A stretch of 64,000 bases of DNA from Liopterus haemorrhoidalis (GCA_963971575.1 OZ020617.1:41946606-42010605); one strand, 5' to 3'. Counted from the stretch's first letter, positions 45,216 through 58,438 are shown. Numbers and translations are program-made. Notes: a model not told the origin generated them from the sequence alone.

Positions 45216-45704
45216 AATCCAGGGATTGGAGGAATAACAACTGGGAAAGTGTCAACAAGACTCAAAAAGAAAAAGTGTGCTGGCGTCGTTGGTCGTTCGC
45301 ATTGTTTGCAAAAATTAGAAGTTTCTTCTTATTTTTTCGTATTCTGCTAACTGCTAAGAAGAATAAGAACTAACACTAGTAGTATTGTTACATCACAACA
45401 GATGGCACTAATATTTTGTGTACTAATTTTAATAAAAATTTAATTTTTAAGATTCCAGCGCCTCTAGCGGTAGTTTCTGAATTTCAAAGTTTAAACATCG
45501 ACATCGGTAGTAGACATCGATTTTTTATCGATACTATCGCCAGCTAACCATCGATGGTAAAGACATCGATGTTTTTAAAACAAACATCGATGTTTTCGAT
45601 ACATCGATGTTTTTTTCCCATCCCTAGTGTAAAGTAACAGAAATAATACAATCTGCCGGTTGAACACTATTTATTTATATATGTTAACATTAACAATTTA
45701 TATA

Positions 45705-46985
45705 TTAGGGGTACCCATAAGTAATCAATTATTATTAGTGTGGAATATTTGCTTCAGCTAATTCAGAACGTGATTGTATAAAGACGTGTTTTATTACGCA
45801 ATATTACAACACATGGTCTTGACTTTTGTGACAACTAAATTCAAACGTTTTTATTACACCGGTGTAAAATGGCGGACAATCAACCAACTGAGGAACATTT
45901 ACGTCATTGTATGCTGTTTCATTTTCGATCGGGTGTTAATGCACCGGTTGCAACCAAGAAAATTTGTGATGTATATGGAGACGTATTGAAAGTTAATAAG
46001 TGCCAACGTTGGTTTAGAAAATTTTCCAATGGTGATTTTGACTTGTCTGATAGTAATCGAAGTGTACGCCTTGTAGAGTTTGATAATGACGCTTTAAATC
46101 CACTGGTGGAAACAGATCCTAAATTGAGTATCCAGGAAATAGCAAACACTCTTCAGGCTACTTGGTCAACAGTCCAAAGACATCTTCAAGAAATCGGGTT
46201 TACAGGCAGGGTATATGGGTTCCACATCAATTGTCGGAGATGAATAAAGAACAATGGCGTACAATTTGCACATCTCTATTGTGCAGACAACAAAGTGATC
46301 CGTTTTTACGAAGGATTGTCACTGGTGACGAGAAATGGGTCTTGTACAACAACAAAAAGCGCACCAATCAATGGCTTTCTCCAAATCCCGTACCCACTCC
46401 TAAACCATCCCTCACTTTAAAGAAGGTGTTATTGTGCGTATGGTGGGACTGTGGTGGCGTAATTCATTGTGAACTATTGAAACCGGGAGAAACTGTTACG
46501 GCTGAATTGTATTGTCAACAATTGAATAGATAACGTAACGAATTGTTGGTAAAACGACCAACTCTAGTCAACAGAAAAGGGGTAATATTGCAACACGATA
46601 ATGCCAGGCCGAATGCAGCAAAATTAACCCAAGAAAAAATAAGGCAGCTAAACTGGGAGGTTTTACCACATCCACCATATTGTCCGGATATAGCACCATC
46701 CGATTTTCATTTATTCCGATCCATGGAACATTTCCTAAAGAATAAAAATTTCAAAAATATCGATGATGAGCGAGCTCACCTAGAGATATATTTTTCTACA
46801 AAGGAAACGGAATTTTATGAACATGGGATTGATACTATACCAGAGAGATGGCAAAAGGTCTTAGATAACGACGGAGATTACATAATCGACTGAAGATAAA
46901 ATGAAATGTAAATAAATACGTTTTTTTTTTGTTGTCACTCAAATAATTGATTACTTATGGGTAATTTTTATTACTTTACCCCTAA
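45705..46985 (+). mobile_element. Mariner element, nearly intact
   Basis: The left end is TTAGGGGTACCCATAAGTAA at 45705 after TA (45703-45704). The right end, read in reverse, is TTAGGGGTA, then an extra stretch of about 15 bases, then ACCCATAAGTAATC, with TA at 46986-46987. Length 1281 bp. The insertion within the right inverted repeat is unusual and might itself impair mobility. Confidence 0.88.
45869..46893 (+). pseudogene. Mariner transposase with one frameshift and one stop
   Basis: The start at 45869 gives MADNQPTEEHLRHCMLFHFR. The DNA-binding region includes CQRWFRKFSNGDFDLSD and IANTLQATWSTVQRHLQEIG. A frameshift near 46210 moves to IWVPHQLSEMNKEQWR. Catalytic motifs are VTGDEKWVLY, ILQHDNARPN and YCPDIAPSDFHLF, with all three aspartates present. 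A TAA near 46531 (after CQQLNR) interrupts the catalytic domain. It ends with YEHGIDTIPERWQKVLDNDG at 46893. Only two lesions in about 340 codons make it the best-kept transposase here. The subfamily is not fixed. Confidence 0.92.
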
Positions 46986-46987
46986 TA

Positions 46988-47119
46988 TTTACATGTTATC
47001 GATAACGACAATTGCCTCGACCATTGACATCTTGCGCTGCTAGACAGTGTTAGCTGATATCAAATAATGATATTCAACAAGAGTATAACAATTTAAATAT
47101 CTATTTTAAGATATGTAGA
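46988..47119. other. Unassigned DNA
   Basis: Short spacer with nothing recognised. Confidence 0.3.
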
Positions 47120-47400
47120 GGTACGAGCTTTGATTCCAAAAAAGGCGCTCTAGCGTCACAAAATTTTATTAACAAGAAATTATTTTACATTTTAATTATC
47201 ATCTTCGAAATACTGCCCTTTTGTGGCTACACATCTGTGGCCAACGTATTTTCAACTTCTGAAAACATATTTTGGAATCGCTTTTAGATCAGATTACGAT
47301 TTTTCATTTGTTCACCTCTTGGGAACAAAGAAAAGTCACAGGGAGCAAAATCATTTGTTATGTATGGAGAATGAGAATGACTTTGTTCTTCACGGAAAAT
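47120..47400 (-). pseudogene. Mariner-like transposase C-terminal relic 1
   Basis: Minus-strand translation includes CDFSLFPRGEQMKN and then FQNMFSEVENTLATDV. This is the third catalytic block (xCDFFLFP) plus the final helix region. It is decayed and probably of a different lineage from the neighbouring relic. Confidence 0.5.
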
Positions 47401-47479
47401 TGCCGAATCATAAGAAAAGTATGAGCCAATATGAGGGATATTTGATAATCAATGACTTCGAAATAAAAGACTTTTAACC

Positions 47480-47860
47480 AAAATGCGACTTATTTTTCAA
47501 AATAGTCTCCTTTTAGCTCGAAATAATTTGCCCAAAGATATTCCAGCTTCTTTAAGCCTTCCACGAAGACGTATTTCTCAAACTCTGCAAAATAGGCGTT
47601 TTTCAGCGCTGATCTTTTCGTTAAGAAAGAAGTCGCAGTGGGATAAATCTTGAGAATAGGTTGGATGAAGGAGCAGTTCGTAGCGCTTTCGACCAATTTG
47701 GCCGTTGCAATTGCGGAAGAGTAAGCTGACACATTGTCATGGTGGAACAGAACTTTTTTCTTCGCCAAATACGGCAACTTTATCATCAATTCAGGGTGTA
47801 AGCGTTCCAATAAAGTATGAGCTGGTGAATTGTCGTGATATAATATCCAGTACTTATAAA
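47480..47860 (-). pseudogene. Mariner transposase C-terminal relic 2
   Basis: Minus-strand translation: ERLHPELMIKLPYLAKKKVL, FHHDNVSAYSSAIATAKLVE, and after a frameshift AYFAEFEKYVFVEGLKKLEY and LKGDYFEK* at 47490. HHDN is the second catalytic block, and the third block is garbled by the frameshift near 47650. Confidence 0.75.
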
Positions 47861-48551
47861 ATGTCTTGACAAGACCTTTATGATATTTCTACTTCTTCTG
47901 CAACCTTTCTAACTATCAATCATTAATTTATAGGAATTATTTCGCGTACTTGGATAATCTTTTCATCGGTTTCAATTAGACTGAGATGAATTTATGACAA
48001 AACGTTTCGAATAGAATTCCTAATGGAAACTTTTTTTAAACTGACCTTTTCAACATCCCTGTATACGCCAAGATACGTTTGGATACGCCTATGAATATAA
48101 TATAAAGTAGACGTTTACAACCTGTGATCCGTGATTTTTTTTTGCCTTTGGTGGTATGTAAAACTAGTATTACGAATAACTAATTCACGGTTCAAAAAAG
48201 GGTTGTAAACCACTGATCTAAATGTGCATAATATATTTTCGATGATGTAATTTCACCAAGTAAAATATTTTAAAATAGAAGATCATTCTTTTCAAGAATT
48301 AAATTGGTTAGATTTAGAATACTACAAAAAACTGAAACTGAAAACAGGGAAGTTTTAATAGAGAGGTTTGGTTTAAGTGCCAATGGAATTTATATAATAA
48401 TAATTATTGATGAAATTTCACTAATAAATATTTATAATTAAATTATACTTAAATTCGTTTGCGAGCTATTAGCATGTAAATAGCATCAGGAAAGTAGCTA
48501 TTTGTCAGAATAGTTTGGCTGATGGCAACTGTCACTACTATCAATTTAAAA
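47861..48551. other. Unassigned AT-rich DNA
   Basis: No feature recognised up to the GACA element. Confidence 0.35.
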
Positions 48552-49690
<1,139 letters not shown>

Positions 49691-49928
49691 TGGATATAGT
49701 CTATTATACACTCAAAAATCAAAATGGTTTAGGGATACGCGATTTCCGTTCGATTCTAGTGGGTGGATGGTCTTGTGAATGTTTGCACACGACCGGTAGA
49801 CGTACGCGTGGTGGCCCTGTTTTCATGCTATTGGTGGAGTTTTTATGGAAGTAACAAATGTACATTCTTTTCTTGTTTTCATTGGGCATTTCATTGAATG
49901 TCCTTGGACCATTTTGATGAATGTATTT

Positions 49929-50165
49929 AGAGGGCGCCAAATTATATCTTGCCTAGAGGCACCGAATTATGTTTTGCATACGTACGCCAGGGCGCCAAAT
50001 TATGTCTTGTCTAGGGGCACCGAATTATGTTTTGCATAGGTACGCCAAATTATATCTTCCCTAGGAGTAACGGATTATGTCTTGCTTAGGGGCGCCGAAT
50101 TATGTATTGCCTAGGGACTCCAAATTATGTCTTTCCTAAGGGCGCCGAATTATGTTCTAGGGACA
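49929..50165. repeat. Tandem ~36-45-bp repeats with GGCGCC
   Basis: Seven or more degenerate units alternate 'ggcgccaaattatgtctt' and 'ggcaccgaattatgttttg', separated by ctagg. They end at gaccctcgcgcggg, which resembles a hAT-type end. The array may be the inside of a degraded element related to 1045-1423. Confidence 0.6.
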
Positions 50166-51088
50166 CCAAAGACCCTCGCGCGGGTTCTTTTCAGCAATAT
50201 GATAGGAAATTCTTGCATTACCCACAAAACATACCGTTGTGGAAAATGGGTCCAACACATTTGTAGCACCATCTAAAACGTATCTTAACAGTTGAGCATA
50301 AAATTTCTGTACAAAAAATCCAATATAAGAAAAAAACTATTTCATTTTAGCGCTAGACAAGCTATAAAAACGATTAATTGTATTGGAGAATATCAATAAA
50401 ACAGTGCATTGTATCCATATATCAATGTGCGGAAGAGCCCAGAAAGACAGGCAACATACAGCAACCTATCTCACTATCGGTATGTGTAAGTAAAAGATGA
50501 GAATAGCTTCAACAAGTTCATGATTCCAGGCACGCCTGATCTATAGTTTTAAATCGACACCACGTTAGATAAATGTATTGTTTTCTATACGGCCCTAAAA
50601 GTGCAGACTCGCGTAAACTTAAGAGAAATTGAACATTATATTTCAGTTTGACATTTACTGAAGACAACAGATTTTTCATTAAATTCCACTATAAAAGACC
50701 ATTATATTGACTGATATTTTCGAATAAAAAATTAACTGATTCTTGAAAACCTATTACTTTTCATTTCACATATAGTTAAATAAAAAAATAAAAAATGTAG
50801 TTACCTGCTGTGATGGGAATTGAAACCAGACATAGGACGACTGTTAAGCCATCCCCAAAGACATATAGGGGTAGCTTCGGATATGGAGCTATTGCTTAGA
50901 TGTAGTTAATAATTTGGTTAACGGTAAGTTTAACATCACAGAGTACAAGTTTCCCATACAAGCAAAAATCTTAAATAAAATGATTAACAATCAACTAGAT
51001 TTTTGTTAGTTGTTGGCGATGTTGCTTGTCTTTTCATGTAATCTACTGCTGTATTGTTTGACACTTGCTATCTTGCCGAAATATTTGC
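50166..51088. other. Mostly unassigned, with a tRNA-like segment at 50808-50870 (-)
   Basis: On the minus strand near 50808-50870 there is GATGGCTTAACAG (A-box-like) and GGTTTCAATTCCC (B-box-like), with A-rich sequence on the far side, as in the GACA elements. It may be a SINE or a fragment of that family. The rest is unrecognised. Confidence 0.35.
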
Positions 51089-51090
51089 TA

Positions 51091-51811
51091 TAGTCGGATT
51101 GCTGATAGGTGACTGTTCGTTGCTACAAATATCGATATACAATACTATATGCTTTCTCTGTCTGTATCATTATAATTATTTGCATACCCATAGTAACGTA
51201 TAGTGACCCAAGTTGACAACTAACCTTCAAAATTATTTGAATAAAAAACAATGCATTAGAAAGAAACGGCATGATTCGTAGATATCTTGACTAATTAGAG
51301 CGCGAAAATAAATTTACAGCAGTACTCAAATAAACAAAATTATTAATTTTAAGGTAATAATTATAAATAAGGCGACGGAAGCCGAAAAGAGAATAGGAAG
51401 AAAGAGAGGAACACCGGAGGAAAAATGTAGAAGAAGAAGAAGAAAGAATGTCATAAAATGTATTATTTTATTACTATATGATTTTCCAATGTACTAGTTA
51501 AAACCCTAAACGCCGCAAGGCCTAGGGGAAAATAAAGAATTATATATATATATAAATAAGCAAAAATTTATACTCATACGTAAATTTTGGATTATAATTT
51601 GTTGTTTATTCCAGCAGATTTAAAATTAAAGTTTGTGAATTTAATAATTGGCCGCAAGCCATATTTTAATTAATATTTATTACCAGACACTGACAGTTAA
51701 GACAAATAACAAAAGACATTTTTAAAATCGGTGAAAAATGGTAACTAGATTATTATATGAATGCACTACTTGATACATACATGTAACAGTCACCTATCAG
51801 CAATCCGACTA
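51091..51811. mobile_element. Tc1/mariner-like non-autonomous element with TA TSD
   Basis: The ends are TAGTCGGATTGCTGATAGGT and its inverse ending GCAATCCGACTA, about 27 bp of perfect inverted repeat with TA on both sides (51089-51090 and 51812-51813). The inside contains a gaagaagaagaag stretch, AATAAAG and a short TA tract near 51542, possibly a LINE tail inserted within it. It encodes no protein. Confidence 0.75.
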
Positions 51812-51813
51812 TA

Positions 51814-52050
51814 TTCATTAATTGAATTGTTTGAAATGTGAATGTAAAAATAACAAGATCTATAGTCTGTCAACTAAGAATACTGTGTGTTAGAAAATAG
51901 AAGCTGTTTGTCCTTGCTTCTGATTGGTTTAGAACATCACTTTTAAAATGTAAAAAAAAATGTTTTTAGTCCACGTTGACAGATATTCAGTGATGTGCAT
52001 TTGAATTTATTAATGTCATTGTCACCGTGAATATTATACAACGAAATATA
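51814..52050. other. Unassigned DNA
   Basis: Nothing recognised. Confidence 0.3.
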
Positions 52051-52640
52051 TTATTTACTTACATAATGCTTAACATCTCTATCTTTCGGCGTGAGTCTTG
52101 TGCGGGTTTGAGTTTTCTTTAAGTTTGATCCGTTCGCGTTTCTGACTGACTTTTCCAGATGTTTTTCCACCCCATCCTGTTCTGCGCTAGAGATTTCACT
52201 TCGTTCCACTTGATACCCGGGCTCTTCCGTTGCTTGCTTGCCTTCTGCTTGCCATGTTTTTCTTGGTCTTCCGACTGTTCTTTTGGACCGCAGTTTTGCT
52301 TTGTAAGCTTTACGAGCTATTCTTTCTTCTCGCATACTCATCACATGTCCAAGCCACCTTAGCTGTCCTTCCTGTATGCTTCTTCCTACTGGTTTTGTTT
52401 TCAGTTTTTCTCTGAATACTTCGTTCCTTATTCTGTCTTTTCTGGTATTTCCTTCTATTTTTCGGAGAAATCTCATCTCCAGGCTTTACACCCTGCTCAT
52501 GTGCCTTTCAGTTGTCGTCCATAATTCGGATGCATATGATAGTACTGGAACGGCTATTTTGCTGAATATGTCTACCTTCGTTTCTGTTGGTATTTCGTGT
52601 TTCCCCAGAAAGGATGTTTTGAGTTAAATAGCCTGCCAGC
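52051..52640 (-). pseudogene. LINE ORF2 C-terminal relic
   Basis: Minus-strand translation: IAVPVLSYASELWTTTERHM, then (after a stop) MRFLRKIEGNTRKDRIRNEV, QEGQLRWLGHVMSMREERIA and KRTVGRPRKTWQAEG. This is the thumb-to-C-terminus region of APE-type LINE proteins (YxxELW, LRWLGHV, GRPRKxW). The single stop before MRFLRK and the absent RT core mark it as a fragment. Confidence 0.8.
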
Positions 52641-52899
52641 AGCTCATACTCTTGATGGTATATGTTTACGTAAATATATAATTTATAAGATAATTTTTTT
52701 TTATTATTTACATATTTTATTAATATTCTTGGCATTGATATATTTTTTGTTATCTGACGTAAATATTTTGATGTAAGTACTTTTTTGTGAGTAAATTAAT
52801 ATAATTTGCCAATAATAGAACTTGGTGTTATTATAAAGAATACTCAAGGGAAGTAAGTCAAAAGTGAACAACGACGTATGGCTTAAACAACGCATTTTT

Positions 52900-53140
52900 A
52901 CGACGAAGTCGAAAAGGGATAAGGAAAACAGAAGCTATTAAATTAAGATCAAAAGAGGTTGATCTATCAGTGAAGTTGTTATGGCAAATAGTTAAAGAAA
53001 TTAAGGATAAGGGATCCGTCTCCTCGCCACTCAAGAAAAGAACATGTAAAGATACAATTGACATAATGGAGGAACAGAATAAAAATGCTCTAATGTTTGG
53101 GCGGAACTTCAGTTCTGGAGATATGTTGTTTGTGTAATTG
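52900..53140 (+). pseudogene. Possible transposase N-terminal fragment
   Basis: The frame reads KLLWQIVKEIKDKGSVSSPL and KKRTCKDTIDIMEE. The helix followed by KGSVSSPxKKRT resembles the linker after the N-terminal helix-turn-helix in insect DDE_3-type transposases. It is too short for certainty, and no catalytic part follows. Confidence 0.4.
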
Positions 53141-53225
53141 TTTTATTTAAACCCTTTTCATCAAATCTTTCTTTTTATTTAAAATAAATAATTTTATAAA
53201 TTATTATTTTTAAAAAAATCAGTGG

Positions 53226-53860
53226 CTAACGCAGTGAGTGTGCCCAAATGTTTCCGCTAAAATGTATTTCTCCTGTGTTCAATTTGGCCGTTGCAATTTC
53301 GGACGTGTAAACTGATGCATTGTCATGATGGAACAAAAATTTATTATTCACCAAATGAGGCCGATTTTTCAATAATTCAGCAATCGATCCAATAAAGCGG
53401 CATAATATTGTCCTGTGATCGTCTTTCCATTTTCCAGATAGTCGATGAAGATTATGCTTTGTGAAACTTATAAAATCATGACCATGAGCTTTCCAGCCAA
53501 GGGAACCCTTTTTGCCTTCTTCGAAACACGTTCGCCAGGAGAAATTCAATGTTGTGGCTGTTCTTTAATTTCTGGTGCAAAAATTCACTTGGATAGCATG
53601 GCCAAACGTTGCTTTGAAATGGTTACGGGATTCAGTTTTTGATGCTAATAGCTGTTTTATGCCCAAATGTTCGAGCAGGATATGAAACATTTGTTTATCT
53701 GAGATGTTTACCATTTTGGCTGTATCGTATACAAAATATCATGAATTTTATTGACTTCAGTTGTGATCTTCTTGTGACTTTCCGGGCTCTTAACATCATT
53801 CGTACTCGTACAACCACAATGTACAACCACTCGTACAACCACAAGGCCTTATATACCAGG
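53226..53860 (-). pseudogene. Mariner transposase relic
   Basis: Minus-strand translation in several frames gives SPGERVSKKAKRVPLAGKLM, IIFIDYLENGKTITGQYYAA, LLKNRPHLVNN and FLFHHDNASVYTSEIATAKL. These are the segments between and including the second catalytic block. The third block and C-terminus are absent, replaced by unrelated sequence after 53270. Frameshifts and stops are present throughout. Confidence 0.75.
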
Positions 53861-54418
53861 GATGAAAAACCAATCCTACTTTTTTAGGGGGTTTAAAACA
53901 TGCTCTTTCTAATGAAAATAATTTAAAACAGTTTCCAGAAGGAATATTTTTGTAAAAGTGGGCTAAATGTACCCTGTTTTTAGCATTTTCACAAAAATCA
54001 TCAACTTTACACTCAATTCCTGAACTAATGAAAAATATTAGGAGTGTGAAATTTTATATTCGTTAACCTTGTATTGATAAGTTATTAAAAAAATAAATAA
54101 AATTTCACGTTTATCGTACCTTTACTTTCAGAGGTATAAAAAGCCAAACTTTAAAATTTTTTCGGGTTGCAAATTTTTAGGCCAAGTTTGATACAAATTT
54201 TCTTCACGGAAATCGCTCATGAAGATTTGTTTATTATTTTGTTTAATAGAGCGCAAAGAGTTGTATAAGTTGGCAAAGTTTTGTTTCTCTCAACAAAATA
54301 TTGCCAGAGATACTGTGTCTCAAATTTGCCGAAATCTCGGAGTCATACCATAGAACAGTGCTTCTCAACCTTTTATGGCCTGGGACCCCCCAAATTATAT
54401 AAATATTGTCTGCGCCCC

Positions 54419-54461
<43 letters not shown>

Positions 54462-55650
54462 GTATCAAGATAATGGGAACACGAGTTTTTTCGAAAAGGC
54501 GACGTTCATCACACGTCGCTCACACGTCAAAAATTTTGAACTAAAATTTATCCACAAAATTGATTGGTAGTATTGAAATTTTCCGGAAAAAACCGGAATT
54601 GCAGGATATCAAGGACAATTTCGAATTTTTAAATGGGAACGTATGTCATATTGGATATCTTTGGATGGAGCTTTTCAACAACTTTTCCTTAAACATTTTT
54701 TTAATACCTTTTACGGTTGACATAAAAACTGTGATATTTTTAAATGACGATTATATTCCCTATAACGACTTGAAAGTAAAGTATTTTTATTTACAAGTGT
54801 TCAAAGTGCCTTCCATTTTAATTTAAATACATTCGCATCCTTACTCTTGAGTTACCTGTAGTTCGGAGAGCAATTAAAAAAATATATAATAACAAATATT
54901 GCACTTTCAAATCGTACTTCAAAGCACAACTTAAAAATACTTGAAATACCTCCAACGCGAACTATTGTCAGAGAAACCCATTAACCGACACATACAATTT
55001 ATTTGACCTTGATATAGTCTACTTATAGTCTGTTTCTTTTGTTAAAGTGGAACTAGATTTTCAAATCTAATAATTTTTATCAATTAAATGAAGCTTTTGA
55101 TCATTTTGTTTAGTAAAAGCCTATTTACTCATTATACAGTTAGCTAGTGACAACTTAAACATTTGAAATAGCATGTAGTTTAAATTAGTTGTCAAAATAA
55201 GTATAAAAATAAATAGAATATTTATTTTATTTATGTCGTGAAAGGTATATTTTTATGAATATCAATATAAGATACTCGAATTTATAAATATGAATAAAAT
55301 TTATATCTTGTAAGATTGAGTGCATTTTTATTATATTTTCATGTTTCGATCTTGTATGACTTCGCGGCCCCCCGACGAAGCCTTCACGGCCCCGCGGTTG
55401 AGAAACGCTGGCATAGAAGACTGCGGTATGGGCTCAAACAAATTACTAAATCTTAGCAAGTATTGCATGGATGAACGTAAAACTTTACCAATGTTCGTTG
55501 GGGACATTTGTGAATGTCCATACAAAATTTCATCGAAATCCATGATGGTCGAGCAGGGCACTTCTCTGAAATCAGACCACTTGACATGGAATGACCATTA
55601 TTTGCTTTCCAACGCTGTTAAAAATGTACTGTTCAATAGATATACTTGAA
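53861..55650 (+). repeat. Family X repeat, longest copy, split by a hAT
   Basis: It runs from 'accagggatgaaaaaccaat' through 'gtaaaagtgggctaaatgta', 'ccgaaatctcggagtcatac' and, after the hAT insertion, 'ctgcggtatgggctc' and 'ttcgttggggacatttgtg'. It parallels the inverted copy at 5773-6448. Joining across the hAT would restore the frame with GMGSNKLLNLS, seen in the other copies. Identity of the family is unknown. Confidence 0.65.
54356..55410 (+). mobile_element. hAT element family 1, long copy
   Basis: The ends are CAGTGCTTCTCAACC at 54356 and GGTTGAGAAACGCTG ending at 55410. The flanks are ccatagaa (54348-54355) and gcatagaa (55411-55418), an 8-bp duplication with one mismatch. A TA tract of about 36 bp lies at 54421-54456, where other copies have only ctatata. 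The internal MITE (about 55024-55175) is present as in 2643-3629. No transposase. Confidence 0.9.
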
Positions 55651-56349
55651 ACTTAGTGTGTAAATCTACAAAGAATAGCAAATGTTAGAAATAATATCAT
55701 ACTTGCGGTCTGAACACCATCTCTTATCAAAGTCACAGACTTAGCCAACACTCCTTGTATATTTGCCATTAGGTTATGCCAGCTTTTTACGCGCAAAAAT
55801 AGTTTCCTAAATATATGAACCGCACTGTGCATATCTTTGCTTGTGCTGAATTTACACTAAATTCTTTATATATTTTATGTCTGTATTTTATAATTTACTG
55901 GTTTTAAACGTAACATTTTATTTATGGTTGGAGTTTGTTTTGAATATGTCTTCGGAGAACCACTAATCCCATGTTATCTATAATCGAAAAGGAAAGAAAA
56001 TATTTAACTAGATAGAAATATCTTTAAAATAAATATTATTTATCATATTCAACTATCCAGACATTTCCGGTCAAATTCATCATTTTAAAATATTGATTTT
56101 TAAGACGTTTATTTTTATAAAAAATGTAACAAATTTTAAATTAGGAAATTAAAAAAAATAACATTTAATTCTGAGTGGGGCTGTTGTGCTCACCTAAAAC
56201 ATGTGTTAGTTGGTTAAAAATGTTGGCGCACAGCAATTATGGCTATTTGTGCCTACACAGCCTATCTAAATAACTGGAATACACATTAAAAAGAATAAAT
56301 TAAACAATAAATAAAATCTTATACACATACTTAAAACGTGTGTTATTTA
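55651..56349. other. Unassigned AT-rich DNA
   Basis: A segment near 56206-56250 resembles one near 2085-2135. Otherwise nothing recognised. Confidence 0.35.
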
Positions 56350-57574
56350 CCACGTCACTCAATAAGTCTCCGGTCTAACTAAGAAAATTATTGTTTTTTT
56401 TTTTTTTTTTAGAAATTCGACTTTATTCATCAACATGGCAGGTATGTTGATGAATAAAGTCGATTTAAGAGTGATACAATCATTCCAACGCTCCTCTAAC
56501 TTTTCGATGCCTTCTTTGTACACAGGCCTCGGTTTCGGCAATCACTTCTTCATTTGAGTCAAATTTCATTCCCTGCAGTATATTTTTGAGGTCTGCAAAA
56601 AGACTAGTCGCTGGGGGCCAGATCTGGAGAGTACAGTAGATGAGGAAGCAATTCGAAGCGTAATTCATTCAATTTAACCATCGTTTACATCGACTTGTGA
56701 CACGGGGCGTTGTCTTGGTGAAAGAGCACTGTTTTCTTTTGTGAAGCCGTTTTTTCTTGATTACTACACTCGCTCGATCCAATAATGCCATGTAGTATTC
56801 GCTATTGATAGTTTTACCTTTCTCAAGATAGTCGATAAACAAAATACCGAGCGCGTTCCAAAATACGGATGCCACTCAGCTGACGATCTTTTTGATTCAG
56901 GTGTGTAGTAGTGGATCCATGTTTCATCCATTGTCACATACCGACGCAAAAAATCCTTTTTATCTCGCTTGAACAGCTCCAAACAGCACTCTGAATCGTC
57001 GACGTGTTGTTGTTTTTGGTCCGGTGTAAGCGAACGCGGCACCCACTTCGAAAGCAATTGACGCCTGCTCAAATTTTCGTGTAAAATTGTAAACACACTA
57101 CCTTCTGATATCTTTAAGGTGTCAGCTATCTCACAAAACTTCACTTTCCGGACTTTCAAAACTATTTTGTGGACTTTTTAATGTTTTCCGGAACAACTGC
57201 CGATTTTGGACGACCAGAGCGTTCAGCATCATCGGTGTTTGTACGACCGCGTTTAAACTCAGTATACCAATCAGTAATAGTTGATTTGCCTGGTGCAGAG
57301 TCTCTATAACGCTTATCAAGCCACTGTTTGGCTTCAACAGTATTTTTTCCTATCAAAAAGCAATGTTTAATCAACACACTAAATTTTTTATCCATTCTTT
57401 TGAAAATTACAAAACTGGAGTCACTAAAACCACTGTAACCTCTATACTAATTATCAGAATGTCATGAAATTTTCACACGTATCGTTTGAAGATTGGTACT
57501 ATCCAGAAATCATATGGGTCTGTCAATAGTGTTGCCATACATATGTCAGATCGGAGACTTATTGAGTGAAGTGT
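56350..57574 (-). mobile_element. Irritans-type mariner element
   Basis: The left end is CCACGTCACTCAATAAGTCT after TA (56348-56349). The right end finishes GACTTATTGAGTGAAGTGT before TA (57575-57576). About 27 bp of inverted repeat end in the ccggtct motif typical of irritans mariners. Length 1225 bp, roughly 60 bp short of the usual size, matching a deletion in the transposase. A 20-bp perfect hairpin lies near its left end (56417-56463). Confidence 0.88.
56440..57395 (-). pseudogene. Irritans-type mariner transposase, broken
   Basis: The start at 57395 gives MDKKFSVLIKHCFLIGKN, then STITDWYTEFKRGRTNTDDA and ERSGRPKS. After a frameshift near 57165 come KFCEIADTLKISEGSVFTIL, SKWVPRSLTPDQKQQHVDD, FLRRYVTMDETWIHYYTPES. 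Some 20 residues are deleted after SSAEWH, giving a jump to VFWNALGILFIDYLEKGKTI. The second catalytic block is garbled near 56710, and the third survives as a remnant before LFADLKNILQGMKFDSNEEV. The end contains YKEGIEKLEERWNDCI. At least three frameshifts; inactive. Confidence 0.92.
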
Positions 57575-57576
57575 TA

Positions 57577-58435
57577 CATGATTAAGTCTAACTTTGGACC
57601 CCAATATCTCAAAACTAATCGTACGACTTTCAAAAACGACCCACGGTAAGATAATTTGATACACTTTCGAATAAAGTAAATTTTTGTTCGTATTACCATT
57701 ATAACTTCATTGGGTTATTGTCTTCCACGCTCAGGATGCGCAGTTATAAGTTTGCAGCATACCGTAAAAAGTACCCCTCGACACTTAAGTTGACATGTTT
57801 TTGCGGTTTTTGATATACTTCATTATTTACAAGATATTAATGGTGGAATCTTTTTAAATGAGCAGCCTGTATACTGTCATACCATTATATTCTAAGATTA
57901 CTACTTTAGACGTAAATTTTAAATGTTTAATTTAATTCTTTTGTGTCTAAAATATGGTTTATAAATTTACGATGATATTTTTTATTGATAAAATTTTCTT
58001 GAACATTCTTTCCGAATATGGCGATGTATATTTTGTTTACGAGTAATAAATTTCTACGTTTTCGTAATTTTACAAGATGAGTTATTATATATGTTAGTGA
58101 AATATGTGTGTGGCGTTAGACAGTGATGTGTTGTTCCATTCTCCGCCACGTAACAGCCTCCGTAAGTCAATTTTTAGGAAATATAATTCTTAATTTTAAA
58201 GAAATCCACCAATGAATGAGGTAATCAAATTTTTTATAGCTTTAGGAAAGTAATTTTCTAAATAATAGTTTCTAAAATGTATTATATTCTTAAATAGAGA
58301 AAAAATATGAAATACTATCAAATAATATTTGTTTTTCGCCACTATATACGATTGTCATAAAACTTTATTAATAAGAAATTATTTTAAATTTTGCACAGTT
58401 TGCATAAGTTTTTGAACCGTGCTTCATTCCCATTC
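57577..58435. other. Unassigned AT-rich DNA
   Basis: Nothing recognised as gene or transposon. Confidence 0.35.
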
Positions 58436-58438
58436 TTA

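Larger units (their letters stand above)
44503..45626. mobile_element. Non-autonomous hAT element with CATCGATG-rich ends, 8-bp TSD
   Basis: The element begins TAGGGTTGTACATCG at 44503 and ends CCCATCCCTA at 45626. The flanks are identical gtgtaaag (44495-44502 and 45627-45634). ACATCGATG or close variants occur about three times in the left 70 bp and at least five times in the right 130 bp, resembling sub-terminal transposase binding sites. No protein is encoded. Two inverted copies of the 'ttaggcggaacta' MITE lie inside. Confidence 0.9.
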
